DNA of 64,000 nt from JBPCNH01 sp051001455 (GTDB lineage Bacteria > Actinomycetota > CADDZG01 > WHSQ01), in assembly GCA_051001455.1 (NCBI GenBank), contig JBPCNH010000003.1:1-64000 (forward strand), in the 5' to 3' direction. The position numbers were made by a program, and so were the translations under genes. The notes under the pieces are model-generated. The model was not told the origin of the DNA, did not search any database, and was given only the letters and a program-made list of their open reading frames with translations. Positions 9,030 through 17,492 of this stretch are shown one piece after another; the first letter of the stretch is position 1; the number at the start of each line of letters is the position of its first letter.

Positions 9030-9268
9030 GTGTCCGGCCCCTGCGGGACGGCTGAACGAGCGAGCACCTTGCCGGCGATGAGTTTCGCCTCCTCGAGCCG
9101 AGCCTTATCGACGAACAGCCGAGTCCCCTGCTCCCACAGACGGCTGAAGAAAGCCGGTTGCTTGTACCACCAGACGATGCCGGCTTTCTCGAGCTCGCCC
9201 GCGATGTTATTAGCGTGCTCGTCGGTGAATTGTCCTAAGTGAACGGTTGCGACGGGCTTATCGGTCAA
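9026..9268 (-). CDS. Small DUF2007-like protein
   Basis: An 80-residue soluble protein. The N-terminal part reads VATVHLGQFTDEHANNIAGELEKAGI and the end RLFVDKARLEEAKLIAGKVL. This alpha-beta pattern, with a turn before a WWYKQ strand, resembles the small DUF2007 (putative prokaryotic signal-transducing) proteins, which have a ferredoxin-like fold. I rate the family match as tentative. The ATG lies inside the end of the flavoprotein gene (11 bp overlap), so it is co-transcribed and probably translationally coupled. There is no signal peptide. Confidence 0.7.
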   Translation of the reverse strand: MTDKPVATVHLGQFTDEHANNIAGELEKAGIVWWYKQPAFFSRLWEQGTRLFVDKARLEEAKLIAGKVLARSAVPQGPDT

Positions 9269-10640
9269 CGGACAGATCCTCCTCTACGGCTTGCCACGCC
9301 TTGCGTGCCGATATCAGAACCGGATCCCACAGAGGCGCGAAGGGTGGAGCGTACGAGAGGTCCATGTTCAACATGTCATCGACGGTCATCTCGTTCCACA
9401 GTGCCGTCGCGATCACGTCGATCCGCTTGGCAGCACCTTCTTGGCCGATGATCTGCGCACCCAGTAACTTCCCGCTGACCTTCTCGACGATCATCTTCGT
9501 CTTGATCTTGGCTGCGCCCGGGAAATATCCGGCGCGCGTCGTGGAGTCGACCGTAGAGGTGAGGTAGTCGAAACCTGCTTCCGTCGCCTCTCGCTCGTTC
9601 AGGCCGGTTCGAGCTACCTCCAGCCGGCAAACCTTCGACACCGCGGTTCCCAAGACGCCGGGGAACGTTTCGTAACCACCTCCGATATTTATCCCTACGG
9701 TCCTGCCCTCCTTGTTGGCATGGGTACCCAGAGCGATGGCTACGCCTCGACGCGCCACGAGGTGGAACTTCTCGGCACAGTCTCCGGCGGCCCAGACTCC
9801 CTCGTGTCCCGTCACCATCCGCCTGTCAACCTTGATGGCCCCCGACTCGCCGAGCTCGACCCCGGCCGCGTGTGCGAGTTGAACATTGGGGGTGGCACCG
9901 AGACCAAGGACGACGATGTCGGCGGGGATCGTCCGCTTCTCGGTGACCGCAGCGACGACCCTTCCGTCGTCGGTCTCGAAACCTTCAACCCGCTCTCCCG
10001 TATAGAGCGTGATCCCCTCGGCACTGATCGCTTCTGCAACCAGGTCCCCGAACTCCGGATCGAACGTCGACATGGGCCTCGCGGCCATCTCGACCACGGC
10101 GACCAGCAAGCCGCGCCGGAGGAACGCCTCCGCCATCTCGATACCGATGTATCCCGCGCCTACTACGACCGCGCAGCGCGGGCGATGCTCGTCGATGTAC
10201 CTCGAAACCTTCGCTGCATCATCGAGGGTCTGCACCCCGAAGATCCCCTCTGAATCGATCCCTTCGACGGGAGGACGCGCAGGCGTTCCTCCCGTGGCGA
10301 TCAACAGGTGATCGAAGCCTTCGAAAACGTCCCTGTCTCCGTCGCGATCACGCGCGGTGACGCGGCACGCCGAAAGATCGATCTCGGTTACCTCGTGTCG
10401 CATCCGCACATCGAACCGCTGCTTCGAACGGAACTCGTCCGGCGTCCGGACGATCAGCGACTCGAACTCCTCGACCACACCACCGACGTAATAGGGGATC
10501 CCGCATGCCGAATAGGAGGTGTAGTTGCCGCGCTCGAATACCAAAACCTCGAGCTCATCGGCAGACTTCAGGCGGCGAGCCTGGGACGCGGCAGTCATCC
10601 CCGCTGCATCTCCGCCGATGACGACCAGACGTTGACTCAC
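9258..10640 (-). CDS. FAD-dependent pyridine nucleotide-disulfide oxidoreductase, CoA-disulfide reductase-like
   Basis: A 460-residue flavoprotein with the FAD-binding start RLVVIGGDAAGMTAASQARR, the single redox cysteine in YTSYSACGIPYYVGG (about residue 43), an NAD(P)-binding GAGYIGIEMAEAF loop (about 160-170), the second FAD motif GVWAAGDCAE and a C-terminal dimerisation domain. A single-Cys SACGIPY motif is typical of CoA-disulfide reductases, NADH oxidases (Nox) and persulfide reductases, which cycle a Cys-S-SCoA or sulfenic acid. No rhodanese domain is fused. The start is uncertain by one codon: the GTG at 10640 is 6 bases after TAGGGT, while the ATG at 10643 is 3 bases after it. Confidence 0.9.
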   Translation of the reverse strand: MSQRLVVIGGDAAGMTAASQARRLKSADELEVLVFERGNYTSYSACGIPYYVGGVVEEFESLIVRTPDEFRSKQRFDVRMRHEVTEIDLSACRVTARDRDGDRDVFEGFDHLLIATGGTPARPPVEGIDSEGIFGVQTLDDAAKVSRYIDEHRPRCAVVVGAGYIGIEMAEAFLRRGLLVAVVEMAARPMSTFDPEFGDLVAEAISAEGITLYTGERVEGFETDDGRVVAAVTEKRTIPADIVVLGLGATPNVQLAHAAGVELGESGAIKVDRRMVTGHEGVWAAGDCAEKFHLVARRGVAIALGTHANKEGRTVGINIGGGYETFPGVLGTAVSKVCRLEVARTGLNEREATEAGFDYLTSTVDSTTRAGYFPGAAKIKTKMIVEKVSGKLLGAQIIGQEGAAKRIDVIATALWNEMTVDDMLNMDLSYAPPFAPLWDPVLISARKAWQAVEEDLSVDR

Positions 10641-10646
10641 CATCCG

Positions 10647-10652
10647 ACCCTA
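10647..10652 (-). promoter_or_regulatory. -10 box TAGGGT before the CoA-disulfide reductase-like gene
   Basis: TAGGGT on the minus strand ends 6 bases before the GTG at 10640. The spacing is the same as for the IMPase operon and suggests that the gene has its own promoter inside the 45-bp gap to the preceding gene. Confidence 0.45.
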
Positions 10653-10688
10653 GATGAAACGCCGGACCCAGACACGTCCGAACGAATG

Positions 10689-11297
10689 CTAGGGGACCCG
10701 GCCGTCCCCGTCCGAACGGCGTCGGAGCCACAAGAAGATCGCGCCGCCAGCGGCGAGCGCAAGGATGCCCGGGACCATCCACAGGCTCCTGCTTTGAGGC
10801 TCGGCGACATCCCCTGCCTCATCGACATCGAGGGCGACCTCGGTTTCACCCGGGGACGGTGATGGGCTGGGTTCGGAGGCACCTGCAGGACGAAGGTCGT
10901 CGAAGTCCTCTTCGTACGGCTGCGTGCTCGTACACGCGTTGTCGCGGAAGCGATCGCCGCTGCCTTCGTAGGGCACGAAGAGATACCGCTCGCCTTCGTT
11001 GTAAGCGGCGTCCACCGAACTGATCGTATTCGGACTCTGCGGACCGCCCCTGACCTCGACCCGCTCGTCGACGTCTCCCTTCCACACCGCTTCGACATCG
11101 ACGACGGCGTTACGCTGCCTGTTCGAAACCTCAATCACCACCCCGACGAATACCGCATCTGCCTCGTCGATGGCATCTTCGAGAGGCGGCGGTAGGACGC
11201 AGGACGCGAGCGCCGTGGTCGGCGCGCCGACTAGGAGCAACGCGATCGAAAGACCCGCTGTCCACACTAGAGACCTGACCACCCGTTCCCACATCAC
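10689..11297 (-). CDS. Membrane-anchored exported protein, TIMP/NTR-like domain
   Basis: A 202-residue protein with a signal peptide (hydrophobic about 10-30, cleavage after ALA before SCVLPPP), an extracytoplasmic domain, a Pro/Ser/Glu linker (SEPSPSPSPGE), one C-terminal membrane helix (WMVPGILALAAGGAIFLWL) and a basic tail LRRRSDGDGR. The N-terminal mature sequence with CVLPPPLEDAIDEADAVFVGVV and VEAVWKGDV resembles bacterial tissue-inhibitor-of-metalloproteinase/netrin-like domains, which begin with a Cys and carry a similar AVFxGxV strand. Two Cys could form a disulfide. The tail is not a sortase signal because no LPxTG is present. The fold assignment is inferred from pattern only. Confidence 0.7.
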   Translation of the reverse strand: MMWERVVRSLVWTAGLSIALLLVGAPTTALASCVLPPPLEDAIDEADAVFVGVVIEVSNRQRNAVVDVEAVWKGDVDERVEVRGGPQSPNTISSVDAAYNEGERYLFVPYEGSGDRFRDNACTSTQPYEEDFDDLRPAGASEPSPSPSPGETEVALDVDEAGDVAEPQSRSLWMVPGILALAAGGAIFLWLRRRSDGDGRVP

Positions 11298-11350
11298 GCT
11301 AGCTTGGACGCTCCCCGCACTCGATAGGTTCCCGGATCTCCGGCCAAAAG

Positions 11351-11785
11351 TCAGCAGTCCTTGACCTGCCTCAGAGAGAAGTCCTCTACATGCTCCTCCA
11401 TGGATCCAACCTGCATCACCCGGAACTCGGGACAGTAGCCAAGCTTGGTGACCAACATGCGCCAGGATCCCGGCCTCAGATCGAAGGAGTAGAAGCCTCG
11501 GAGGTCGGTTGTCGTCTGCCTCTCATCAGCGCCGCCGGCGTTCGCGCGGATCTCCACCAACGCCCCGACGATGCGCGACCCGACCTCGTCCGACACCTTG
11601 CCGGTGAGCCTGGCCGACCCGGGCGGTATCGGTGCCGACTTCCCGGTCGATCCGGGCGTGACGGGACGGACCTCCACATCCGCAGGGTCATAACGTTGCC
11701 CCTGGATCGCCCTCGGCGCGCCGCCGCATCCCGTGATGCCGAGAACAGATAGAACCACGACGGCGATAAGCACTAGCTTCGCCAC
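11351..11785 (-). CDS. Lipoprotein with carboxypeptidase-regulatory-like domain
   Basis: A 144-residue protein with a lipoprotein signal (VVLSVLGITGC, lipid-modified Cys at about 20) followed by a disordered Pro/Gly linker and one beta-sandwich domain. The domain reads RLTGKVSDEVGSRIVGALVEI, TTTDLRGFYSFDLRPGSWRMLVTKLGY, the pattern of carboxypeptidase regulatory-like (CarboxypepD_reg) and other Greek-key surface domains that often bind carbohydrate or serve as spacers. The start is a GTG with TAGACT 6 bases upstream. It lies 53 bp from the preceding exported protein and may share its role at the cell surface. Confidence 0.78.
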   Translation of the reverse strand: MAKLVLIAVVVLSVLGITGCGGAPRAIQGQRYDPADVEVRPVTPGSTGKSAPIPPGSARLTGKVSDEVGSRIVGALVEIRANAGGADERQTTTDLRGFYSFDLRPGSWRMLVTKLGYCPEFRVMQVGSMEEHVEDFSLRQVKDC

Positions 11786-11791
11786 GCTTCC

Positions 11792-11797
11792 AGTCTA
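11792..11797 (-). promoter_or_regulatory. -10 box TAGACT of the lipoprotein gene
   Basis: TAGACT on the minus strand, 6 bases before the GTG at 11785, with no ribosome binding site between. Confidence 0.5.
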
Positions 11798-11853
11798 GTG
11801 ACCCAAGCACTCTTTTCCCGCCCGCCCACAAAAGCCCGTAACCTTTTTTCACG

Positions 11854-11926
11854 GCCCTCGTAGCTCAGGGGATAGAGCATCGGTTTCCTAAACCGTGTGT
11901 CGCAGGTTCGAATCCTGCCGAGGGCG
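11854..11926 (+). tRNA. tRNA-Arg, anticodon CCT
   Basis: All arms can be drawn. The acceptor is GCCCTCG pairing with CGAGGGC, the D arm GCTC/GAGC, the anticodon loop TTCCTAA (anticodon CCT, reading AGG), and the T arm GCAGG-TTCGAAT-CCTGC. Position 73 is G and no CCA is encoded. The outermost anticodon-stem pair is a T-T mismatch. A run of five T directly follows and may terminate transcription. AGG is a rare codon in GC-rich actinobacteria. Confidence 0.95.
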
Positions 11927-12146
11927 CTTTTTCATTCCGTTTTGAAAGGCTGAAGTAGCCGGTGCCGGGCTCCGAAGGGCTACGCTGCCCGATTCTGGTC
12001 GCGCTGAGCGGGGTACAAGGGAAATGGAAACCTAGAGAGGGCTGAGTGACGGGAAGTACATAGTTGCCGGGTACCGATGATTCTCTTACCGCAGGGACGG
12101 CTACGCTCGAAGAGGAGCCACCAGACGTCTCTCACGAAAGGTGCGC

Positions 12147-13064
12147 ATGAGGATCGGCATGATCGGTTTGGGCCGCATGGGCTCGAACATGACGAGGCGT
12201 TTGCTTCGCGATGGCCACGAGGTCGTCGCTTTCGACATCGATAAAGACGCCGTCGAGGAGATCGCCAAAGAAGGTGCCACGGCTAGTGGATCTCCGGCCG
12301 ATCTCATCACGAACCTCGATACTCCCCGGGTTGTTTGGATCATGGTCCCTGCCGGGGAGATCACTTCGCGCACCATCGCCGATCTGGGCGACCGTCTCGA
12401 AGAAGGCGACGTGATCGTCGACGGCGGCAACTCGCGCTTCACCGACACCATGGAACGTGCGGAGGCGCTCAAGGAGAAGGGCGTCAGTCTCGTGGACGCG
12501 GGGACTTCTGGCGGGGTATGGGGGCTCGAAGAGGGCTACTCGTTGATGGTCGGTGGCGCGCCCGAAGCGGTAGCCGTTGTCGAACCGATCTTCGAGACAC
12601 TCGCCCCACCAGACGGCTACGCACATGTAGGACCGAGCGGAGCAGGTCACTACGTGAAGATGGTCCACAACGGGATCGAATACGGATTGATGCAGGCCTA
12701 CGGCGAGGGGCTGGAGCTCCTCTATCGCAGCGACTTCGACATCGATCTCGGACAAGTCGCTGGGGTGTGGAGGAACGGCAGCGTCGTCCGATCGTGGCTC
12801 CTTGATCTCATCGCGAAGGCCTTGGAAGAGGACCCGCACCTCGAGAGTCTGAGCGACCACGTAGAAGACTCCGGCGAGGGCAGATGGACGGTGCAGTGGG
12901 CGGTCGAGAATGCCGTTCCCGCACCCGCCATCGCCGCCGCACTCTTCGCCCGGTTCGCATCCAGACAAGACGCTTCATTCGCAGGAAAAGTGATCGCGGC
13001 CCTGCGTAAAGAGTTCGGTGGGCATGCGGTTCAGAGCATCGAGGAATCCGGCCCGGATGACTAA
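12147..13064 (+). CDS. gnd: 6-phosphogluconate dehydrogenase, short NAD-type
   Basis: A 305-residue enzyme that oxidises and decarboxylates 6-phosphogluconate to ribulose-5-phosphate. It shows the Rossmann start [15 protein letters not shown], substrate loop [26 protein letters not shown], and catalytic Lys in [14 protein letters not shown]. The length (about 300 instead of about 470) marks the single-lobed YqeC-like subgroup, usually NAD-dependent. The ATG at 12147 fits GAAAGG five bases upstream; the GTG at 12141 does not. It overlaps clpS by 8 bp. The other oxidative pentose phosphate genes, zwf and pgl, are 19 kb away rather than adjacent. Confidence 0.92.
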   Translation: MRIGMIGLGRMGSNMTRRLLRDGHEVVAFDIDKDAVEEIAKEGATASGSPADLITNLDTPRVVWIMVPAGEITSRTIADLGDRLEEGDVIVDGGNSRFTDTMERAEALKEKGVSLVDAGTSGGVWGLEEGYSLMVGGAPEAVAVVEPIFETLAPPDGYAHVGPSGAGHYVKMVHNGIEYGLMQAYGEGLELLYRSDFDIDLGQVAGVWRNGSVVRSWLLDLIAKALEEDPHLESLSDHVEDSGEGRWTVQWAVENAVPAPAIAAALFARFASRQDASFAGKVIAALRKEFGGHAVQSIEESGPDD

Positions 13065-13380
13065 GGTCTTGGCCGCGGCGTCGATGCAGCCGACGATCGC
13101 GCCGACACGAATCAGAGACGAAGAAACGTTCGAGGATGTCGAACCCGACAAGCCGTGGCTCGTGATCGTGTGGAACGATCCGATAAACCTGATGACATAC
13201 GTCACCTGGGTCCTTCAGAAACTCTTTGGCTATCCTCGCTCCAAAGCGACCAAGCTCATGCTCGACGTCCACCACAAGGGCAAGGCCGTCGTCTCCAGCG
13301 GGACCCGCGAGAAAGCGGAGCTAGACGCCTTCCGTCTCCATGGATACGGACTCTGGGCCACTCTCTCGAGATCCGAATGA
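13057..13380 (+). CDS. clpS: ATP-dependent Clp protease adaptor
   Basis: A 107-residue adaptor that delivers proteins with bulky hydrophobic N-termini (N-degrons) to the ClpAP or ClpCP protease. After a disordered N-terminus comes the core [26 protein letters not shown], where the WNDP and MTYV residues line the N-degron pocket, then [16 protein letters not shown] and the last helix [19 protein letters not shown]. The ATG lies inside the end of gnd. The next gene, DUF2017, overlaps by 4 bp (ATGA), and this clpS-DUF2017 pair is a standard actinobacterial arrangement. Confidence 0.96.
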   Translation: MTKVLAAASMQPTIAPTRIRDEETFEDVEPDKPWLVIVWNDPINLMTYVTWVLQKLFGYPRSKATKLMLDVHHKGKAVVSSGTREKAELDAFRLHGYGLWATLSRSE

Positions 13381-13910
13381 CGCACGTCCCCGCGCGTTTC
13401 GAGATGATCCCTGGAGAAGGCCTGCGGACCCATCTGGGTCACGACGAGACGGAGTTCCTGAGGGGCATGACGGCCGAGATGAAACTGCTCCTCGAAGCCG
13501 ACGTCCCGCCTACGGATCCCGTTCTCCAACGGCTGTTCCCCGATGCATACGAAGAGGCCGAAGATTCCATCGCCTTCAGGGAACTAGTCGAAGATGATCT
13601 GAAGGCGCACAAGCGCGAGGCCCTGCGCACCGTGGCCGAGAGGCTCGGTAAGAGGGGACCATTGATCACATCGATACCGGAAGAAGAGATCTCTTCCTGG
13701 CTCACGCTACTCACTGATCTCCGCCTAGCGCTTGGAACCCGGCTAGGTGTAACAGAAGAAGAGATGAGCAAGGATCTCGATCCCGATGACCCGGATGCCC
13801 CGGCCATGTCCGCGCTTCATTGGCTGGGTTGGATCCAGGGAACGATGCTCGAAGCATTGGATCCCACTCTCCAAGATCTCGACGAAGGAGCACGCCATGA
13901 AGGCCCTTAA
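13377..13910 (+). CDS. DUF2017 family protein
   Basis: A 177-residue soluble, mostly helical protein rich in acidic residues. Characteristic parts are [46 protein letters not shown] and [16 protein letters not shown], which match the DUF2017 family found beside clpS across actinobacteria. The function is unknown; the constant link with clpS suggests a role in regulated proteolysis. The ATG overlaps the clpS stop by four bases and the end overlaps the peroxiredoxin start by 14 bp, so gnd, clpS, this gene and the peroxiredoxin look like one transcript. Confidence 0.88.
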   Translation: MTHVPARFEMIPGEGLRTHLGHDETEFLRGMTAEMKLLLEADVPPTDPVLQRLFPDAYEEAEDSIAFRELVEDDLKAHKREALRTVAERLGKRGPLITSIPEEEISSWLTLLTDLRLALGTRLGVTEEEMSKDLDPDDPDAPAMSALHWLGWIQGTMLEALDPTLQDLDEGARHEGP

Positions 13911-14370
13911 AGAAGGTGACCCTGCTCCCGACTTCTCTCTAGGAGACGGGGCGGGAAAGACATGGACCCTAGCGAAGCTCAAGGGTCAGAGAGTCATCCT
14001 CTACTTCTATCCGAAGGACGACACGCCTGGATGCACGACACAAGCATGCGACTTCCGCGATTCATCCGGATCGCTGCGCGAAGCCGGCTATCAGATCCTG
14101 GGTGTGAGTCCGCAGGGAGCGGCCTCCCACCAGAGCTTCGCCGAGAGACACGGGCTCAACTTCCCGCTCCTGGTAGATGAAGACCACGCGGTGGCTGCAA
14201 GGTATGGAGTGTGGGGCGAAAAGAAGAACTACGGTAAGACCTACGAAGGGATCATCCGCTCGACCTTCGTAATCGACGAAGCCGGCATCATCGAGTGGGC
14301 CAAGTACAACGTCAAAGCCACGGGACACGTCACTCGTCTACAAGATGACCTCTTGACCGACGGGGGTTAG
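13897..14370 (+). CDS. bcp: Thiol peroxidase, bacterioferritin-comigratory-type peroxiredoxin
   Basis: A 157-residue atypical 2-Cys peroxiredoxin that reduces peroxides with thioredoxin-type electrons. The peroxidatic Cys is in FYPKDDTPGCTTQACDFRD and the resolving Cys is five residues later (CTTQAC), as in E. coli Bcp. The distal active-site Arg is in IIRSTFVID. Translation starts at the ATG at 13897, with GAAGGAG seven bases upstream. The start lies inside the end of the DUF2017 gene, suggesting coupling. Confidence 0.95.
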   Translation: MKALKEGDPAPDFSLGDGAGKTWTLAKLKGQRVILYFYPKDDTPGCTTQACDFRDSSGSLREAGYQILGVSPQGAASHQSFAERHGLNFPLLVDEDHAVAARYGVWGEKKNYGKTYEGIIRSTFVIDEAGIIEWAKYNVKATGHVTRLQDDLLTDGG

Positions 14371-14558
14371 CCCGGCAGGAGCATGGGAGACACTGGTAGA
14401 CTCCTCGTTACTAGGGGGTCGCTTGAAACGTTTTGAGAGACGCCATTGCGGGCAAAGGGCTGAAAGGCCACGGCTGAGGGCCGTTATGATCGTGGATTCG
14501 ATATTCCTATTAAAAAAGAGGTAAAAAGGCTCCAGAGACGGGCCGAAAGGGGCACCAG

Positions 14559-15389
14559 ATGAAGAAGGCCACACCATTCCTGAAGGCCATCGGTATCGCG
14601 GCCAGCGTCCTGCTGATCGGCGCGATGACGGGCGCTGCCACCGTAGGCGCCCAAGCGTCAAACACCGCCGGAGGTTCTGCCTACGGGGTCCAGCTGGAAG
14701 GACCGCTCCCGATCGGGGCGACCCCCACGGTCGAAGCATCGGTGACCGGCGCCGGGGAAGAGACCGCAGAAGATTCTCTGATCCACGTCCCGGCCGCACC
14801 TCTCGCTGAATCATTCACGGCCCTCGTGCAGGCTGGTGCATCAGGAACGGGCGAGCTAGAGGCCCGCCTGCAGGCGGTCGTCGAGGAGGCTGCCGGTGGC
14901 GAGGTCCCTACGGGCTGGAACGGCCGCGGCTACGCCGTCACTGAAGACCTGCTTGCGCTCGTAGAGAACCTAGAGGCCCAGGTGGTCGAGTCCGAGTCGC
15001 TGGCAGGATGCGTCGACGGCGAAGTGGTCTACGGGAGCGCCTCGCGGGTGGTGAACCTCGTTCTGGGAGGCACCCAGGTGCCCATACCTGTTAACCCGTC
15101 ACCCAACACCGTCCTCATCGATCAAGCCGGCATCAGGATCGTGCTGTGGGAGACGAACTGGGATCCGGAGACTGGCGGTACGACCGACGGCGAAGCCACC
15201 GTATCGACGAACGCATTGCACGTGACTGCGCCCGGAGGGGTCGATCTGATCGTCTCGCATTCGGAAGCCTTCGCGGACTGCGCTCCGGTCCAGCCTCCTC
15301 CGCCTTCGCCAACACCTCCGGGCGACCCAGACCCACCGCCGGCTCCACCTCCGACACCGATCGAGGATGTACCTACCTTCACCGGGTAG
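14559..15389 (+). CDS. Exported choice-of-anchor P family protein ending in VPTFTG
   Basis: A 276-residue exported protein with a signal peptide (MKKATPFLKAIGIAASVLLI, cleavage near AQA at 30-33). The body has the choice-of-anchor P features: GVQLEGPLPIGATPTV, LAGCVDGEVVYGSASRVVNLVLGGTQVPIP, and TNALHVTAPGGVDLIVSHSEAFADC with a Cys pair. A proline-rich stretch then leads to the last residues DVPTFTG and a stop. Relatives usually continue after an LPxTG-like site with a membrane helix and basic tail, which are missing here. An AT-rich stretch (about 14507-14527) upstream may contain the promoter; a ribosome binding site is weak (AGGGGC). Confidence 0.8.
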   Translation: MKKATPFLKAIGIAASVLLIGAMTGAATVGAQASNTAGGSAYGVQLEGPLPIGATPTVEASVTGAGEETAEDSLIHVPAAPLAESFTALVQAGASGTGELEARLQAVVEEAAGGEVPTGWNGRGYAVTEDLLALVENLEAQVVESESLAGCVDGEVVYGSASRVVNLVLGGTQVPIPVNPSPNTVLIDQAGIRIVLWETNWDPETGGTTDGEATVSTNALHVTAPGGVDLIVSHSEAFADCAPVQPPPPSPTPPGDPDPPPAPPPTPIEDVPTFTG

Positions 15390-15419
15390 AGCAAGGGCGG
15401 CACTCCAGGTCCTCGCTTC

Positions 15420-16229
15420 ATGAAGTTCCATCCGAGCTCTCGGCGGCTACGGATCGCTCGAGGCGTGTTGTCGGTCGTCGGAGTAGCGGTCGTGGGGCTC
15501 GGTATCTGGGGGGCAGCCGCGGCTCCGCCCGTCGGCCGATCGGATGGCTCTCCGAGCGCGCCGAGTCCCTCCCCTACGCGGGCAGAGCCAGAGGACGTCA
15601 CTGACCTACATCTCATAGGGCACGCGCGGACAGACAAAGTGGTCGCGCATGCCAGCCCGTCCACACATTCTGAGATCATTGCCAAATTCGATCGTCTCAA
15701 CGACCAAGGCGCGCCTCAGGTCTTCCTCTTACAACCTGTCTATCGGGACCCCGATGGCTCCCTGCCGGCCGGTACTCGCTGGGTGAAAGCACTACTTCCT
15801 CTGCGCCCCAACGGCACGGCGGGCTACCTGCAGGTGAGCGATCTAGATGTGTTCTCCACGCGCTACCGCATCGAGATCGACCGGGCGAATTTCAGTCTCA
15901 GCCTGTTCGAAGCCGAGCGCGAGATCATGTCGGTACCGGTGGGCATAGGTACGGGAGAGACACCTACCCCGGTCGGGAGCTTCTACCTGGCGTCCCTGCT
16001 CAAACCGCCCGATCCCGACACGATCTATGGCACTTACGCATACGGGCTGTCGGGGTATTCGGAGACCCTGCTCGATTGGGAGGACGGGGGGATCATCGGA
16101 TTGCACGGAACCAACCGGCCGGAGTCGATCGGGCGCGCCGCCAGTCATGGATGTATCCGGATGAGTAACGAAGCTATCGAGAAGCTCGTGCCGCTGCTCC
16201 CTCTGGGGACACCGATCGACATCGTGTGA
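15420..16229 (+). CDS. L,D-transpeptidase, YkuD domain
   Basis: A 269-residue exported wall enzyme. An N-terminal membrane or signal segment (about 14-37) is followed by a linker rich in Pro, Ser and Asp, an SH3-like region (about 60-140), and the YkuD domain (about 150-269) with HGT (residues 223-225) and the catalytic motif SHGCIRM (about 241-247), where Cys attacks the stem peptide. Such enzymes make 3-3 cross-links in peptidoglycan or attach proteins to it. The signal is not followed by a lipobox. It lies 30 bp downstream of the choice-of-anchor P gene and is convergent with nfo. Confidence 0.93.
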   Translation: MKFHPSSRRLRIARGVLSVVGVAVVGLGIWGAAAAPPVGRSDGSPSAPSPSPTRAEPEDVTDLHLIGHARTDKVVAHASPSTHSEIIAKFDRLNDQGAPQVFLLQPVYRDPDGSLPAGTRWVKALLPLRPNGTAGYLQVSDLDVFSTRYRIEIDRANFSLSLFEAEREIMSVPVGIGTGETPTPVGSFYLASLLKPPDPDTIYGTYAYGLSGYSETLLDWEDGGIIGLHGTNRPESIGRAASHGCIRMSNEAIEKLVPLLPLGTPIDIV

Positions 16230-16279
16230 CGCTGGCGCATATCCGCGGGAGAGACCCGCTCGATCTGCCGGTTCAACCG

Positions 16280-17032
16280 CTAGAGATTGTTCCTCAGATA
16301 GTCGATATCAGCCTCGATCCCCGGCCATGGCGTCTCGCAGATCACTGCCGGCGCGCCGGAAGCCTTGACCATGGCTGCGATCTGGTCGGGATCGATCTTG
16401 CCCGTCGAGAAGTTCGCATGTCGGTCCGCGCCGGTGCCGGGCTCGTCGCGGGAAGAATTCGCGTGGACAAGATCGATGCGGCCCGTCGCTGCCAGGACTC
16501 TCTCGATCACGTCGCTCAGGTCCTCGCCCCCCGCGTGCGCGTGACAAGTATCGAAACAGAAACCGACGTCGAACTCCTCGAGGTGCGTCCATAGTTCCGC
16601 TAAAACGTGAACGTGGCGACCCATCGCGTTCTCACCACCGGCGGTGTTCTCGATGAGGATGGGCACCGGCATCTCATCCATCCGTTCGAAGACGGTGCGC
16701 CAGCGAGCGAAGCCATTCTCGACTCCGTCCTCAGCATGCCCGGCGTGAACGATCAACCCGGCGGCGCCGATCTCTGCAGCTCGTTCCAAAGCACCATCGA
16801 GGATCTTTCGCGAAGGGATGCGGACGCGGTTGTTCGGTGAAGCTACGTTGATGAGATACGGGGCATGCACGTAGATCGGGATCCCGCCGGCCGCAAGCTC
16901 GGCGGCATCGGGACGGGAAGGTGGTTTCTTCCAAGATTGTGGCGGGCCGACGAACATCTGAAGGCATTCCGCTCCGATCTCGCCTGCTTCCGCCAGGGGC
17001 GCGTCTCCCGGCACATGAGCTCCGATGATCAT
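16280..17032 (-). CDS. nfo: Endonuclease IV, AP endonuclease
   Basis: A 250-residue TIM-barrel DNA repair enzyme that cuts 5' to abasic sites using three metal ions. Ligand segments are visible: IGAHV at the start, YVHAPYLINVASPN, LIVHAGHAED, ILIENTAGGENAMG, FCFDTCHAHAGGED, LVHANSSRDEPGTGADRHANF and the closing VICETPWPG. Slightly shorter than the E. coli enzyme (285). A TAACGT box lies 6 bases before the ATG, indicating a leaderless transcript. It is convergent with the L,D-transpeptidase gene, with 50 bp between. Confidence 0.94.
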   Translation of the reverse strand: MIIGAHVPGDAPLAEAGEIGAECLQMFVGPPQSWKKPPSRPDAAELAAGGIPIYVHAPYLINVASPNNRVRIPSRKILDGALERAAEIGAAGLIVHAGHAEDGVENGFARWRTVFERMDEMPVPILIENTAGGENAMGRHVHVLAELWTHLEEFDVGFCFDTCHAHAGGEDLSDVIERVLAATGRIDLVHANSSRDEPGTGADRHANFSTGKIDPDQIAAMVKASGAPAVICETPWPGIEADIDYLRNNL

Positions 17033-17038
17033 CGTGCG

Positions 17039-17044
17039 ACGTTA
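17039..17044 (-). promoter_or_regulatory. -10 box TAACGT of nfo
   Basis: TAACGT on the minus strand ends 6 bases before the nfo ATG at 17032. The gap is too short for a leader. Confidence 0.5.
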
Positions 17045-17096
17045 TTTCATCCGGCCCCGTTTGCTTGCCGGGCGACTGTCGTCGAAGATTGGGCCC

Positions 17097-17492
17097 ATGA
17101 CCCTTTTGAGAGACGTCGCCATCCGCCACCTCGTCACCGTAGAGCCCTCCCACACGCTGCGGCGCGCCGCCAAGCTGATGGCCGACCGCGGAGTGGGGTG
17201 CGCCGTCGTGGTCCACACCGAGAAGGTGGCTGGGATCATCACCGAGCGAGACCTCCTCAAGGCGATCGCCGACGACGAGAATACCGATGAGGCCATTGTC
17301 GAGGACTTCATGACTCGTGATGTCGTCAGTGGCACTCCGTCCTGGGACATCCTGCGGGCTGCTAAGACCATGAACGAGGGCGGCTTTCGCCATCTGCTCG
17401 TCATGGACATGGACGACCCGGTCGGTATCGTGTCGTTGCGTGACCTGATGGATGCGATGGCGGCGATGCTCGAGGCTCAGCCCTCGGCCTGA
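17097..17492 (+). CDS. Two-CBS-domain protein
   Basis: A 131-residue cytosolic protein made almost only of two CBS repeats (about 8-60 and 68-125). Each has the usual ending: VAGIITERDLLKAI in the first and PVGIVSLRDLMDAM in the second. Such stand-alone Bateman modules bind adenine nucleotides (AMP, ATP, SAM or c-di-AMP) and regulate partners. The ATG at 17097 is used because the longer frame upstream runs through the nfo start and shows no conserved sequence. The last 16 bases overlap the convergent gene at 17477. Confidence 0.88.
   Translation: MTLLRDVAIRHLVTVEPSHTLRRAAKLMADRGVGCAVVVHTEKVAGIITERDLLKAIADDENTDEAIVEDFMTRDVVSGTPSWDILRAAKTMNEGGFRHLLVMDMDDPVGIVSLRDLMDAMAAMLEAQPSA

Noticed and set aside
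12132..12968. Long open frame on the minus strand opposite gnd
   Set aside because: It mirrors gnd, has no ribosome binding site and no recognisable protein sequence, and its amino-acid composition is typical of an antisense frame in GC-rich DNA.
14371..14558. Possible second c-di-GMP-I riboswitch before the choice-of-anchor P gene
   Set aside because: GGGCAAAGGGCTGAAAGGCCACGG resembles part of the core, but GACGCAAAGCC and the closing GGTTACCGA-like strand are missing.
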